DNA of 25,510 nucleotides from Chthonomonas sp. UBA6659 (GCA_002455425.1 DKKT01000047.1:355-25864); one strand, 5' to 3'; positions 15,681 to 23,623 are shown, counted from the first letter of the stretch. Program-made: numbers and translations. Notes: generated by a model not told the origin, from the sequence alone.

Positions 15681-15704
15681 GGGGGACCCGTATCCGGGTC
15701 CCCC
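15681..15704. terminator. Dyad terminator between convergent genes
   Basis: A perfect 10 bp stem (15681-15690 with 15695-15704) with a 4-base loop sits between the PEP-CTERM gene and the convergent secreted-protein gene. No U-tract follows on either strand. Confidence 0.65.
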
Positions 15705-15707
15705 AGC

Positions 15708-16310
15708 TCACTTCTCGGCCTTGTCGCGAATCATCGGCTTGCCCTTCATGACTTCGAGCTTCTTAAGCTGCTCGGCGGTAAGGAGCGCTTCGAACTTCTT
15801 GCCTGCTTCCTTTCGAACCGCTTGTGCTTTCTTCATCGAGTCGGGGTTCGGACCGTCTTGCATCAGACTCATGAGTTCGTCGGCGATCTTGTCGGCGAGG
15901 GCTTCGCTCTTCTGACGCTGATCCGCGGTCACCCCAAGTTCTTTGGCGATGGCGGGGTCGAGGATCGCAGCGGCTCCGATGTTCTGGAGCCAAATCTCGT
16001 TCAGCCGCTTGACCTGCTCGGTATCGAGCACCTTCATCGCCGCCGCGGTCATGTCCTCCATGGGCGTATCGCTGGTGATCCTGACCATCACTCTCTCGCC
16101 TTCGGCTTCGACCTGGCCCTCGAACGCGTCTTGCAATTTCTTGTATTGGGCATCGGTGATCTTGAGCTCCTTGCGGACGACCGGCGAAAACGCCGAGAAG
16201 ATCTTGCTACCCAGGAGCACGCGCTTGCTGTCCATCTGGAATTGCGCATGGCCCGCGATCGAGAGCACCAGCGCGGTGACAAGCGTGAGCATGCACTTCA
16301 GTGTCGTCAT
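15708..16310 (-). CDS. Small secreted helical protein of unknown function
   Basis: From the ATG at 16310 the 200-residue product has a signal peptide, MTTLKCMLTLVTALVLSIAG, cleaved near GHAQ. The mature part is Lys/Glu/Met-rich and helical, with two repeats of a 'KELKITDAQYKKLQ' / 'KELGVTADQRQK' type and a final LTAEQLKKLEVMKGKP. This LTxxQ-like pattern recalls Spy/CpxP-like periplasmic chaperones, but the match is loose. The start is chosen because AGGAG is 6 bases upstream; longer readings (16358) lack an SD and spoil the signal peptide. It is divergent from the 472-residue cytochrome and convergent with a PEP-CTERM gene. Confidence 0.85.
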   Translation of the reverse strand: MTTLKCMLTLVTALVLSIAGHAQFQMDSKRVLLGSKIFSAFSPVVRKELKITDAQYKKLQDAFEGQVEAEGERVMVRITSDTPMEDMTAAAMKVLDTEQVKRLNEIWLQNIGAAAILDPAIAKELGVTADQRQKSEALADKIADELMSLMQDGPNPDSMKKAQAVRKEAGKKFEALLTAEQLKKLEVMKGKPMIRDKAEK

Positions 16311-16335
16311 TCTCATCTCCTGTTCGTGAAAGTTA

Positions 16336-16371
16336 CCGGCCCGTCGTGTGGTCGCCATTGACCCGGGCCGG
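16336..16371. repeat. 8 bp inverted repeat in divergent intergenic region
   Basis: CCGGCCCG (16336-16343) and CGGGCCGG (16364-16371) can pair across 20 bases. It is about 26 bases upstream of the minus-strand secreted-protein start, so it could fold in its leader or act as a protein site. Confidence 0.35.
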
Positions 16372-16446
16372 CGAAGAGCTTCGATGCCGCGCTTCCGGAT
16401 GCGCCCATCGACTCTCTCGGGTGCGACTACCGACCCGATGGAGTCA

Positions 16447-16467
16447 GAGTTCCCGAACTCGGTTCGG
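16447..16467. promoter_or_regulatory. Overlapping palindromes, operator candidate
   Basis: GAGTTC-CC-GAACTC (16447-16460) is a perfect dyad, and CCGAAC-TCG-GTTCGG (16453-16467) is a second that shares its right half. Three GTTC/GAAC half-sites thus alternate about 51 bases before the cytochrome ATG. No known box fits exactly. Confidence 0.4.
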
Positions 16468-16517
16468 AATGGGACCGTCGGGGCAGGAGCTTCCGCGCCG
16501 GGCGCGAAACTCAGGCC

Positions 16518-17936
16518 ATGAGATCGAGTTCATTCGCGATCGCCGCACTCGCGGCGGGCCTCCTTGGCTGGGGAGTGGTGGCACAGAATCCGAAGACGAA
16601 TACGTTTCAGATCGAAGACATCCCCAAGTCGAAGAACTTCCCCGTTCCCGAGAACCAGCTCGTCGGTTCGGTCCTGTCCGGCGACTGGGCTGCGACCCGG
16701 CGCCATTCCTGGGCGCTGTGGGCGGCGCTGACAGCTCCTTCCCAGTCGGTCTGGAACGGCCAGCGCGTCCCCGTTTGGGAAACCTGGTACTCGGTCAGCG
16801 AGGTCTACAGCCTCGGTCCGAAGCCTCCGAAGCGCCGCGACCGGACGTTCGAACTCGCCCGACCCAACCAGGCGTTTCTCGCCCATCCGAACGCGCGCAA
16901 CCCCGATCCGGTGCTGTTCGCCTTCGTCAAGTACAACCGCGCGGCGGCCGAGTTCGTGTGGCAGAACAAGTACCACCTTCAGAGCACACTCGATGCGCTC
17001 CAGGCGCGGTTCGAGCGCGAGAAGACCCCGATCGAAGAGCGTAGCATCAAGCCGTTTCCGAATGACGCGATCGCTCTCAAACCGGTGTTTTGGCTCGTCA
17101 AGAACCCGAAGAGCAAGCAGTCTTACAACGGCCTTACGGTGCTTCCCTATTGGGACCCCAAGGCTCCGCCGCCGCCCGGCGGCGTAACACCCGATCACCG
17201 TACGTGGCAACAGTGCGTCGCCGTCGATCCCGCCGGCAAGTTCAAGCCGGGGACGGAGGTCCAGGTGCCGCTCAACGGGAAAATGGTCACCGCCAAGACC
17301 GTCCCGCTGACCCGGTTCTACGCGATCCCTCTCCGCGACGCGGCCGAAGTCGCGGCGGTGAAGATGTTCGCGCGGGAGCTCTCGAGCGCCGGAGGCGAAC
17401 AGGAGCGGATGATCACGGATCCCAACCAGCTGCCTGAGATCGGAGACTCGATCGTCTTCCTCGCCATGCACACAACGACCAAGGAAATGGACAACTGGAC
17501 CTTCCAGACGTTCTACTGGCTTCCCGAGCCCGATGCCCCGCCTTATGGCCACGATCGGCCGGCATCGATCAAGGGCGTGTGGCGCAACTACGTGATGTGC
17601 AACGCATACAGCATGGTCTCGCCCCGCGAACCCGACGGCGGCTACCCGATCTGCTTCAATCCGTATCTGGAGACCGATCTTGGGCCGACGAAGGCGATCA
17701 CCCTGAGCGGGAAGCAGTACGGGCCCGACCCGATGGCGGGCACGCGCAGCAACTGCATGAACTGTCACAACCGAGCCGGTTATCCCGCCTTCGACGACGC
17801 CAACCCGTTTTCAGCGAACATGGGCGGCGTCGCCAACGACGGCTACCGACCGCCGAACGATCCGTACTTCCAGAAGATGACGAAAGTCGACTTCCTCTGG
17901 TCGGTCGCCCTCCACGCCGTCAAAGACAAGCCCTGA
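16518..17936 (+). CDS. Secreted single-heme c-type cytochrome-like protein
   Basis: The 472-residue protein has an N-terminal signal (MRSSSFAIAALAAGLLGWGV, cleaved near AQN) and a single CXXCH, CMNCH at 413-417, within 60 residues of the C-terminus. The long front domain has many Trp/Pro/Tyr residues (for example VKYNRAAAEFVWQNKYHLQ, FWLVKNPKSKQSYNG, WTFQTFYWLPEPDA), a pattern shared with uncharacterised heme proteins of about this size. One heme attached at the end of a large domain suggests an oxidoreductase or electron-transfer partner in the periplasm. The gene is 73 bases upstream of a DHOR-family di-heme gene. No SD is seen; GAAACT lies 6 bases before the ATG. Confidence 0.85.
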   Translation: MRSSSFAIAALAAGLLGWGVVAQNPKTNTFQIEDIPKSKNFPVPENQLVGSVLSGDWAATRRHSWALWAALTAPSQSVWNGQRVPVWETWYSVSEVYSLGPKPPKRRDRTFELARPNQAFLAHPNARNPDPVLFAFVKYNRAAAEFVWQNKYHLQSTLDALQARFEREKTPIEERSIKPFPNDAIALKPVFWLVKNPKSKQSYNGLTVLPYWDPKAPPPPGGVTPDHRTWQQCVAVDPAGKFKPGTEVQVPLNGKMVTAKTVPLTRFYAIPLRDAAEVAAVKMFARELSSAGGEQERMITDPNQLPEIGDSIVFLAMHTTTKEMDNWTFQTFYWLPEPDAPPYGHDRPASIKGVWRNYVMCNAYSMVSPREPDGGYPICFNPYLETDLGPTKAITLSGKQYGPDPMAGTRSNCMNCHNRAGYPAFDDANPFSANMGGVANDGYRPPNDPYFQKMTKVDFLWSVALHAVKDKP

Positions 17937-17970
17937 TCCTCACGACTTCCTCACAAACCGAAGCGAACAT

Positions 17971-18002
17971 CTCCTCGGGGGCGGTTTCCGCCCCCCAAGG
18001 AG
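17971..18002 (+). promoter_or_regulatory. SD-sequestering hairpin before the di-heme oxidoreductase
   Basis: GGGGGCGG (17977-17984) pairs with CCGCCCCC (17988-17995) around TTT. Outside it, CTCCT (17971-17975) can pair with AGGAG (17998-18002), the SD of the gene that starts at 18010. The ribosome site would be masked in this fold. It could also act as a U-less terminator or attenuator. Confidence 0.6.
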
Positions 18003-18009
18003 AAAACGA

Positions 18010-19263
18010 ATGAAAGGACACCGCTTCCGTTTTGCCAGTGTCGCGGTTCAACTCGGGTGTCTCGCCGTCTTTGTCGGGGCCTGTTTCTGGTCGGAGCAGG
18101 CGTCGGCCTCGGGAGGCCCCCCTGGGGGAGGCGGCGCGGGCGACATTCCTCCGGGCCCGCTCGGGAGCCCGTTGCCCGGCCTGAACCAGAACGATCTCCA
18201 GGCTTTCAACCAGGGTCGCCAAGAGTTCGGGCGACTCGAAGGACCTCCTCAGGGGTTGGGGCCTGTCTTCAACGGTCGCTCCTGTCTCGAATGCCACGGC
18301 GAAGGAGCCCCTGGAGGTGCGGGAACGAATCTCGGCGTCGCACGCGTGACTCGCATCGGAGGCACGGTGAACGGGCTCTATTCCGACCTCACGCAGTTTG
18401 GGGGTGCCGTCATCCAGGCGCGGTCGCTGCGTGAGCTGATCCCGAACTACCCGGTCCCGCGCGAAAACGTCCCGTTTCAGGCGACGTTCGTAAGCCGCCG
18501 ACAAACGACGCCGACGTTTGGCGCAGGCCTGATCGAGGCGATCCCGGGCCAGACCCTCATCGACAACGCGAACCGCGCTCAGCCCGACGGCGTGACCGGT
18601 CGTGTGAACATGGTCCTCAATCCCCTGACCGGGGGTCTTGAAGTCGGCCGGTTCGGCTGGAAGTCGCAACACTCCAATCTATTCGTCTTCGCCGCCGACG
18701 CGTATCTGAATGAGATGGGCATCACGAGCCCGCTCTTTCCGAACGAGAACTTGCCGCAGGGAATGCCGATCCCGCCTGGTGCCGATCAAGTCGCGGACCC
18801 GGAAGACAACGGGAACGACGTTCAGGCGTTCGCGAACTTCATGCGGTTCCTCGCGCCCCCGGCGCGCGAAGGAGCGATCACCCTGCAGATCGCAGCCGGG
18901 GAACAACTGTTCTCGACTATTGGCTGCGCGGTGTGCCATAGCCCCGTCCTGCGAACTGGCAATCACCCGAATCCGGCGCTGGCAAACAAGAACGTCCGCC
19001 TCTACTCGGACTTGCTACTCCACGACATGGGGCCGCAGCTCGCCGATGGCGTCCGGCAGGGGCAAGCGACCGGAAGCGAGTGGCGAACCCCGCCGCTCTG
19101 GGGTCTTCGAGTACGCCGATTCTTCCTCCATGACGGACGGTCGCAGAACCTGGACGACGCCATTCGCCGCCATGGTGGCGAAGCGCTCCCGGCGACCAAT
19201 CGCTACATCGGCCTGAGCCAGGCGAACCGAAGCGCGCTCCTCGCGTTTCTGACGCGCCTTTGA
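18010..19263 (+). CDS. Di-heme oxidoreductase, DHOR/DUF1111 family
   Basis: The 417-residue secreted protein has a signal peptide (hydrophobic about 12-28, cleaved near QASA), a Gly/Pro-rich start and two heme sites: CLECH at 92-96 in FNGRSCLECHGEG and CAVCH at 306-310 in TIGCAVCHSPVL. Conserved DHOR-like blocks follow: YSDLLLHDMGPQLADG, EWRTPPLWGLR and FLHDGRSQNLDDAI, ending RSALLAFLTRL. The family resembles bacterial di-heme peroxidases (MauG-like), but substrates are mostly unknown; it acts in the periplasm. AAGGAG lies 7 bases before the ATG, within a hairpin. It is preceded by a single-heme protein that may be an electron partner. Confidence 0.93.
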   Translation: MKGHRFRFASVAVQLGCLAVFVGACFWSEQASASGGPPGGGGAGDIPPGPLGSPLPGLNQNDLQAFNQGRQEFGRLEGPPQGLGPVFNGRSCLECHGEGAPGGAGTNLGVARVTRIGGTVNGLYSDLTQFGGAVIQARSLRELIPNYPVPRENVPFQATFVSRRQTTPTFGAGLIEAIPGQTLIDNANRAQPDGVTGRVNMVLNPLTGGLEVGRFGWKSQHSNLFVFAADAYLNEMGITSPLFPNENLPQGMPIPPGADQVADPEDNGNDVQAFANFMRFLAPPAREGAITLQIAAGEQLFSTIGCAVCHSPVLRTGNHPNPALANKNVRLYSDLLLHDMGPQLADGVRQGQATGSEWRTPPLWGLRVRRFFLHDGRSQNLDDAIRRHGGEALPATNRYIGLSQANRSALLAFLTRL

Positions 19264-19270
19264 AAGCGCA

Positions 19271-19302
19271 CAGCCCCTCGTTCCCAACGGATCGAGGGGC
19301 TG
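19271..19302. terminator. Dyad terminator between convergent genes
   Basis: CAGCCCCTCG (19271-19280) pairs perfectly with CGAGGGGCTG (19293-19302), loop 12 bases, between the di-heme oxidoreductase and the convergent lipoprotein. There is no U-tract on either side. Confidence 0.65.
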
Positions 19303-19323
19303 ATCGCGCACCGTGGCGCGGCC

Positions 19324-19959
19324 CTACCGCTTGAAGAACTCGAGGGACTTCACCGGGTAGCGAGCCTTGTCGTAACTGCCGATCAGCAGCGAGCGCCCGT
19401 CGAGGGTCCCGACAAGTTTCTCCTTTCGCCCGTCGAAGTCGATCTCGAGGGTCACCTTGCTCCCACTCACCGACCAGACGCCGGCGAAACGCTTTTGCGG
19501 TTCTTCCGGCTCGACGCCGATCACCGACTCGGTCCAAATCAAGCTCTTGTCCTCCATCAGGCCGAACACGATGGTCCGAATCCCCTTTTCGAGATGGATC
19601 GACGCCTTGTATTGACCGACCGGGACGTCGCTCGCCTTTTTGACCGCGCCGGTCGGGCTTTCGACCGGTTTCATCTTGAAGTCATCCCTCTCGGCGATTT
19701 TGCCTGGGGGCTTGGTTGCACCGGGATCGGTCTTGGCCTCAGGGCCTTTCTTTTCGCCCGTATCGGTGCCTTGGCTGGGCTCCATCGTGCGGGGATCGGT
19801 GAGGGGCTTCTTGCCTTCGGTGTCCTTGGCGACCTGGCCGCCCGGCTTCGAGACGGAGGTCTCCGAGACAGGGTTCGAACCTGACGTGTCGCTCTGGCAG
19901 CCACCGAGGACGGAGCCGAGCATCACCAACACCGCAATCCACCACAGAGAGTTCTTCAT
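19324..19959 (-). CDS. Lipoprotein of unknown function
   Basis: From the ATG at 19959, MKNSLWWIAVLVMLGSVLGG is followed by the lipobox cysteine (LGGC). A Thr/Ser/Lys/Pro-rich linker spans about 23-110, then a small beta-rich domain with VPVGQYKASIHLEKGIRTIV, RFAGVWSVSGSKVTLEI and LDGRSLLIGSYDKARYP. This strand pattern resembles small beta-barrel lipoprotein domains of the NlpE/calycin kind, though that is a guess. It lies 46 bases downstream of an NTF2-like secreted protein on the same strand and ends the five-gene minus-strand run. A longer reading (20019) adds 20 residues with no signal value. The composition parallels the other two lipoproteins in the window. Confidence 0.83.
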   Translation of the reverse strand: MKNSLWWIAVLVMLGSVLGGCQSDTSGSNPVSETSVSKPGGQVAKDTEGKKPLTDPRTMEPSQGTDTGEKKGPEAKTDPGATKPPGKIAERDDFKMKPVESPTGAVKKASDVPVGQYKASIHLEKGIRTIVFGLMEDKSLIWTESVIGVEPEEPQKRFAGVWSVSGSKVTLEIDFDGRKEKLVGTLDGRSLLIGSYDKARYPVKSLEFFKR

Positions 19960-20005
19960 TCCGTTCCACCCAACAGCCCCGAGCCGGAGCCGGTTCCCCG
20001 AGATG

Positions 20006-20503
20006 TTACCGGCGGGCACGATAGGGGCGCTCGTTCATGCTCTCGCTCACTGTTTGGGTCGACTGGACTTTCCAGCCTCCGGAAGTCCGAACCCAAAGGG
20101 ACTTGACGACCGACCGGTAACCGACCCACACGTTGCCCTTCGGCCCCTTGAAGACCTCTTCGATGTCGATCGCGGAGTTCAGCCAAATCCGGTCCTTGCT
20201 GACCGAGATCGGTGTCGCCTTCATGGCGACTTTCAGCACCTTGTCGGGCACCGGGTTGTCGGCCACGACCTCGTACAGCGTCGCGATGACGCGACCCTTG
20301 GCGTCGAGACGGACGTAGTCGGGCATGCTGTACTCGTATTGGAGATTTCGGATCGCGACCGGACTCCGCCACTTGTAGGCATGGGCCAGCTTCGCGTAGG
20401 CGTCCTGGATCGCTTTGACGTCGGGGTTCACCTGGGGACCAGCGGCGAAGGCAGGGACGAGGAGAGCGGCACCCAGCACCGCCAAGGAAAGGAACTTCTT
20501 CAT
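20006..20503 (-). CDS. Secreted NTF2/SnoaL-like protein
   Basis: The 165-residue product has a signal peptide (MKKFLSLAVLGAALLVPAFA, cleaved near AGP) and a mature domain with a leading helix (VKAIQDAYAKLAHAYKWRSP), curved strands and a closing strand with a WKVQSTQTVS motif. This order is typical of NTF2/SnoaL (DUF4440-like) proteins; it is an inference from pattern. The start at 20503 is preferred over 20533 because the signal peptide begins there, and a CATTAT lies exactly 6 bases upstream, so it may have its own leaderless promoter. It lies between the VWA gene (49-base gap) and a lipoprotein gene. No catalytic residues can be assigned. Confidence 0.82.
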   Translation of the reverse strand: MKKFLSLAVLGAALLVPAFAAGPQVNPDVKAIQDAYAKLAHAYKWRSPVAIRNLQYEYSMPDYVRLDAKGRVIATLYEVVADNPVPDKVLKVAMKATPISVSKDRIWLNSAIDIEEVFKGPKGNVWVGYRSVVKSLWVRTSGGWKVQSTQTVSESMNERPYRARR

Positions 20504-20509
20504 CTGCCG

Positions 20510-20515
20510 ATAATG
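20510..20515 (-). promoter_or_regulatory. -10-like CATTAT before the NTF2-like gene
   Basis: CATTAT on the minus strand ends 6 bases before the ATG at 20503; no SD is visible. This matches the spacing of the other leaderless-type starts. Confidence 0.35.
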
Positions 20516-20552
20516 ACGGTCGGTCCTTCGCAAACGATCTGACGTCCCAGCG

Positions 20553-21908
20553 TCACGTCGATCGCTTGCCTTGATCGAGCTGAACGACCGTCCCCATCAA
20601 GGTCTTCTCCGCTTGCCCATGGTCGCCGGTCTGGAGCGCCCGCATCGCGAGCGTCACTTCCTGGGCTTCGGCGGTGCGCCCCTCCTGGATCAGGAGCATC
20701 TGCGTCTTCTGGAGCTCCTCAAGAGCCATCTGCCCCGTAAGCTGGCCGGATTTGAGGCCCATGATCGTCTTCTCGACGGTCCGCGTCGCCGCCGCGATCT
20801 CGGCCGCGCCGGCGACCTTGACGTTGACCGGCACCGAGTAGCGTGCTGAGTCGGCCGTGAACTCCATGACAAAATCGAGATCGATCGACTCGGTGCGACC
20901 GCTCGTCGAATCGTCGTAGGTGAGGCGGCCGGACGCGACCCGATACCAGCCCATCGGGTGCTGGGGAAACTCGAAATCGAACATCTGCTGGAGAACGGCC
21001 CCTTGCTCAAGGTCCGCCAGCTGGATCGTGAATTCACGAGCGCTCGGCGTCACTGGGTGACCTGTCGCGGCTCGAAGGTTGACCCAACGGGCCACGTTCA
21101 CGTGGAGTTGCAGGTTGCGCGCGGCCACGGTCATCAGTTTCTCGAGTTCGGTCCGGAAGATCTCCGGAATGAGTTCGGGGCGTGGAATGTAGTAGTAGTT
21201 TCCGCCCGCGCGCTTCGCCATCCCCGCGAGGAGCTCCTCGTTGTAGTCGGGGCCGAAGCCGAGGAACGTCACCGTGATGCCCCGCCCCTTGATGTCGGCC
21301 GCATGCTGAACAAGGGCCGAGAAGTCCTTGATCCCCGCGGTCGGGTCGCCATCACTGAGAACGATCAGGCGCGTCGCCCGACCCGGATCGCTCACCGACG
21401 CCACCTGCTGGGCACCCAGCGACAGGCCGTCATAGAGATTCGTCGTGTTTCCGGGCACGAGACGCTGGATTCCGTCCTTGACCGGCTGTTTGTTGGTGAC
21501 CCGCTGCGGCGGCATCAAGACCTCGACGATCTCCTCGAACGTCACGATGCTCAGGATATCGTTGGGGGAAAGGAGGTCGACGACGTAGGAACAAGCCTGC
21601 TTGACGTACTCCAACGGCGGCCCTTCCATCGAGCCCGACCGATCGATCACAAGGCATAGATTGAGCGGCGCGCGGGCACTCGAAACCCCGACCCCGGGCA
21701 TGGCCTGGCCCCGCGCGCTGAATTCGACGAGAAACTGCTCGCGTGCAGGTCCGTTCGCGATCGTCGCCTCTCGACCGGGGGTGATCGTCGCGACGAGCGA
21801 CCGCGGTGCGGCCATGGCCGTCGTTCGATTCGGGTCGCCGGACTGGGGGGCCGCCGGTGCGCCGGACATCACGGTTCGGTTTGGATCGAAAGCCTGCGTC
21901 GGTTCCAT
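20553..21908 (-). CDS. VWA-domain protein
   Basis: The 451-residue protein has no signal peptide or TM segment, so it is probably cytoplasmic. A low-complexity N-terminus carries a duplicated motif, DPNRTVM (8-14) and DPNRTTAM (25-32). Next comes a VIT-like lead-in and a von Willebrand factor A domain with the MIDAS sequence DRSGSM (89-94), TNLYDGLSLG, and LSDGDPT. The C-terminal part is beta-rich with a helical tail (LQTGDHGQAEKTLMGTV). VWA domains bind partners through Mg2+ and often work with AAA+ ATPases or kinases. The gene starts two bases after the CAP gene stop, so it is co-translated with it. The partners are not known. Confidence 0.9.
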   Translation of the reverse strand: MEPTQAFDPNRTVMSGAPAAPQSGDPNRTTAMAAPRSLVATITPGREATIANGPAREQFLVEFSARGQAMPGVGVSSARAPLNLCLVIDRSGSMEGPPLEYVKQACSYVVDLLSPNDILSIVTFEEIVEVLMPPQRVTNKQPVKDGIQRLVPGNTTNLYDGLSLGAQQVASVSDPGRATRLIVLSDGDPTAGIKDFSALVQHAADIKGRGITVTFLGFGPDYNEELLAGMAKRAGGNYYYIPRPELIPEIFRTELEKLMTVAARNLQLHVNVARWVNLRAATGHPVTPSAREFTIQLADLEQGAVLQQMFDFEFPQHPMGWYRVASGRLTYDDSTSGRTESIDLDFVMEFTADSARYSVPVNVKVAGAAEIAAATRTVEKTIMGLKSGQLTGQMALEELQKTQMLLIQEGRTAEAQEVTLAMRALQTGDHGQAEKTLMGTVVQLDQGKRST

Positions 21909-21910
21909 GC

Positions 21911-22426
21911 TCAGTCAGCAGTATGACGACTGGACCCGCGCGAATTGCTCGTTGTGCGCCCGCGGTCGTATTGAAGAAAGTTCTGCACCCAGTAACGCCT
22001 ACCCTCGCGGTCGATCCCGATGCCGATGCCGATGGCTTGGAATGCGGGGTTGACGAGGTTCGAGTGGTGTCCCTTACTTCCCATCCAGCCTCGGAAGACA
22101 CGTTCGGCCGTGGGATAGCCCTTGGCGATGTTCTCGCCAATCGAGGCCCACGGTAACCCGAAGTCGGCAAAGCGCTCTTCAAGACCCCGTCCCCGCAGAT
22201 CTTGGTGGTCGTAATGACGGTGGGTCGCCATGTGGCGGGCGAACCACATCGACATCCGCGAGAGCTGAGGATCGAGTCGGAGTGGGCGCAAGCCGGCATC
22301 GCGGCGGGCTTCATTCGTCAGGTGGACGAGGGCGTCGACGTCACGCCGCAACGCCCTCATGTCGCGCTGGAAGTCGGCTTCGATCCGCGCCAGGCTCGCC
22401 ACGACGCAGAGTGCGCCGGCGATCAT
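21911..22426 (-). CDS. CAP-domain (SCP/YkwD-like) protein
   Basis: The 171-residue protein has a short hydrophobic start (MIAGALCVVASLA) and a single CAP domain: VHLTNEARRDAGLRPLRLDP (about 35-53), HMATHRHYDH (H71/H74), WASIGENIAKGYPTA with E98, and WMGSKGHHSNLVNP with H120/H121. These His/Glu residues form the typical CAP cavity. YkwD-like CAP proteins are extracytoplasmic and of unsettled function. The ATG overlaps the stop of the YbjQ-like gene by four bases (ATGA), and the VWA gene starts two bases after the stop, so it is the middle of a coupled trio. The signal segment is short, so export is uncertain. Confidence 0.92.
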   Translation of the reverse strand: MIAGALCVVASLARIEADFQRDMRALRRDVDALVHLTNEARRDAGLRPLRLDPQLSRMSMWFARHMATHRHYDHQDLRGRGLEERFADFGLPWASIGENIAKGYPTAERVFRGWMGSKGHHSNLVNPAFQAIGIGIGIDREGRRYWVQNFLQYDRGRTTSNSRGSSRHTAD

Positions 22427-23589
22427 CCGTCCTTCTGCCCTCGATTCAGGTCTTTCCCCATCGTCTTCTCGGCGGTGTTCAAGAACGTGTCCTTATCTCG
22501 GATGATGGCCTGCGCAGGGAGGTGGTCGTGGTCCGTCTTGAGTCCGTCCATCTTTTGAACGGCGGTGCCGACCGCCATAAACTCGATGATGCCGCTCCCG
22601 AGCTGATACACATACACTTTGATGCCGACGACGTCGTCAGCGTTGCAGCTCACCGCGTCCTTCATCAGTTTGTCGATCGCGTTCTCGCGCGCTTCGTAGA
22701 TCAAGGTGGTCAGTTCCGGTATCTCACCCCGTCCGAACGACTTGAGGAACGCGGAGACGCCACCCACGAATCCGACCGAGTAGACCGACACCCCGAGCAC
22801 GAGCTGGATCGGCATGTAGCCCATGTGGATCAAGTTCCACATCTCCTCGTTCGTGAGGTCGCTTGTGATCGGCGTTTTCGAGAACGCCGGCGGCAGGGAA
22901 TCGTGGCGGCTCGCGGTTCCGATCATCACCATTTCCTGCATCCCGCGAAACGGAATGATCGAGGTCGTGATCCCGACCACCGCGTTCCCGCCGGCTTCGT
23001 GCGCCTCCTTCGTGATGCGCTCGAGCGCCAGGTGTCGCGTCTTGTTGAAGATCTCGGAGTACTCGGGAACCTCGCCCCGGGCCAGGCTGCGGAACGCCCC
23101 TGCGATGCCGCCACCGATCCCGATCGAGTAGGCGACGTTGCCGAACACGAACTTGATCGGATGGAATCCGCAGTCCAACTGGCAGTAGAGCTCCTGGCCG
23201 TCCGCGCTCGACGTGAACTCCAGTCGCTCGCTCGGAGCACCCTCTCGATGAACGCACGACCCGATCGACAGGAACTCGATCGTCCCCGGGTGGAGGATCA
23301 GTTCGTTCGTCACGCCGGTGATCCCACTTCCGCGCCGTACCTCGGCATGGGCCAACAGGCGCTCGTACGAGGCCTGCCGACCATCGTGGATCAGCTCCGT
23401 CAGGTGCGTCACTTCCCCGCCGGCGAGCGTGCGGAAGCTCGATCCGATCCCGAGGATCAGACCGAGCGAAAAGACCGAGTTGCCGATGACCAATTCGCCC
23501 GCACGCAGCCCCTTCTTGTTCAAACAGAACATCTCGTTGCCCGAAAGCCCGGTCATGATCGGGGCGCGAGTGCGGTTTTCGAGTTGCAT
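22423..23589 (-). CDS. Triple YbjQ/UPF0145-like domain protein
   Basis: The 388-residue protein from the ATG at 23589 contains three tandem copies of a YbjQ-like (UPF0145, 'heavy-metal-binding') domain. Each has a hydrophobic segment (for example VFSLGLILGIGSSFRTL, VAYSIGIGGGIAGAFRSL, VYSVGFVGGVSAFLKSF), a GE(V/I)P/T-E/L helix start, and a closing IEFLSIGS / EMVMIGTA / IEFMAVGT strand. Single-copy YbjQ is about 100 residues and forms pentamers, so a fused trimer is unusual. The ATG at 23589 starts directly before the first domain; upstream in-frame starts lack domain content. The stop is coupled to the CAP gene by ATGA. Its function is unknown; a membrane-linked scaffold is one guess. Confidence 0.9.
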   Translation of the reverse strand: MQLENRTRAPIMTGLSGNEMFCLNKKGLRAGELVIGNSVFSLGLILGIGSSFRTLAGGEVTHLTELIHDGRQASYERLLAHAEVRRGSGITGVTNELILHPGTIEFLSIGSCVHREGAPSERLEFTSSADGQELYCQLDCGFHPIKFVFGNVAYSIGIGGGIAGAFRSLARGEVPEYSEIFNKTRHLALERITKEAHEAGGNAVVGITTSIIPFRGMQEMVMIGTASRHDSLPPAFSKTPITSDLTNEEMWNLIHMGYMPIQLVLGVSVYSVGFVGGVSAFLKSFGRGEIPELTTLIYEARENAIDKLMKDAVSCNADDVVGIKVYVYQLGSGIIEFMAVGTAVQKMDGLKTDHDHLPAQAIIRDKDTFLNTAEKTMGKDLNRGQKDG

Positions 23590-23623
23590 GGTCCCGATTT
23601 TCGGCGTCCGAGGCCCTCGCTCC

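Noticed and set aside
16449..16467. LexA-type SOS box
   Set aside because: The GAAC/GTTC half-sites are separated by three bases, not the four of the Gram-positive LexA box, and GTTC to GTTC spacing does not fit the alphaproteobacterial box.
16530..17768. 412-residue minus-strand open frame opposite the cytochrome gene
   Set aside because: The plus frame has a signal peptide and a CXXCH; the antisense frame has only charged low-information sequence.
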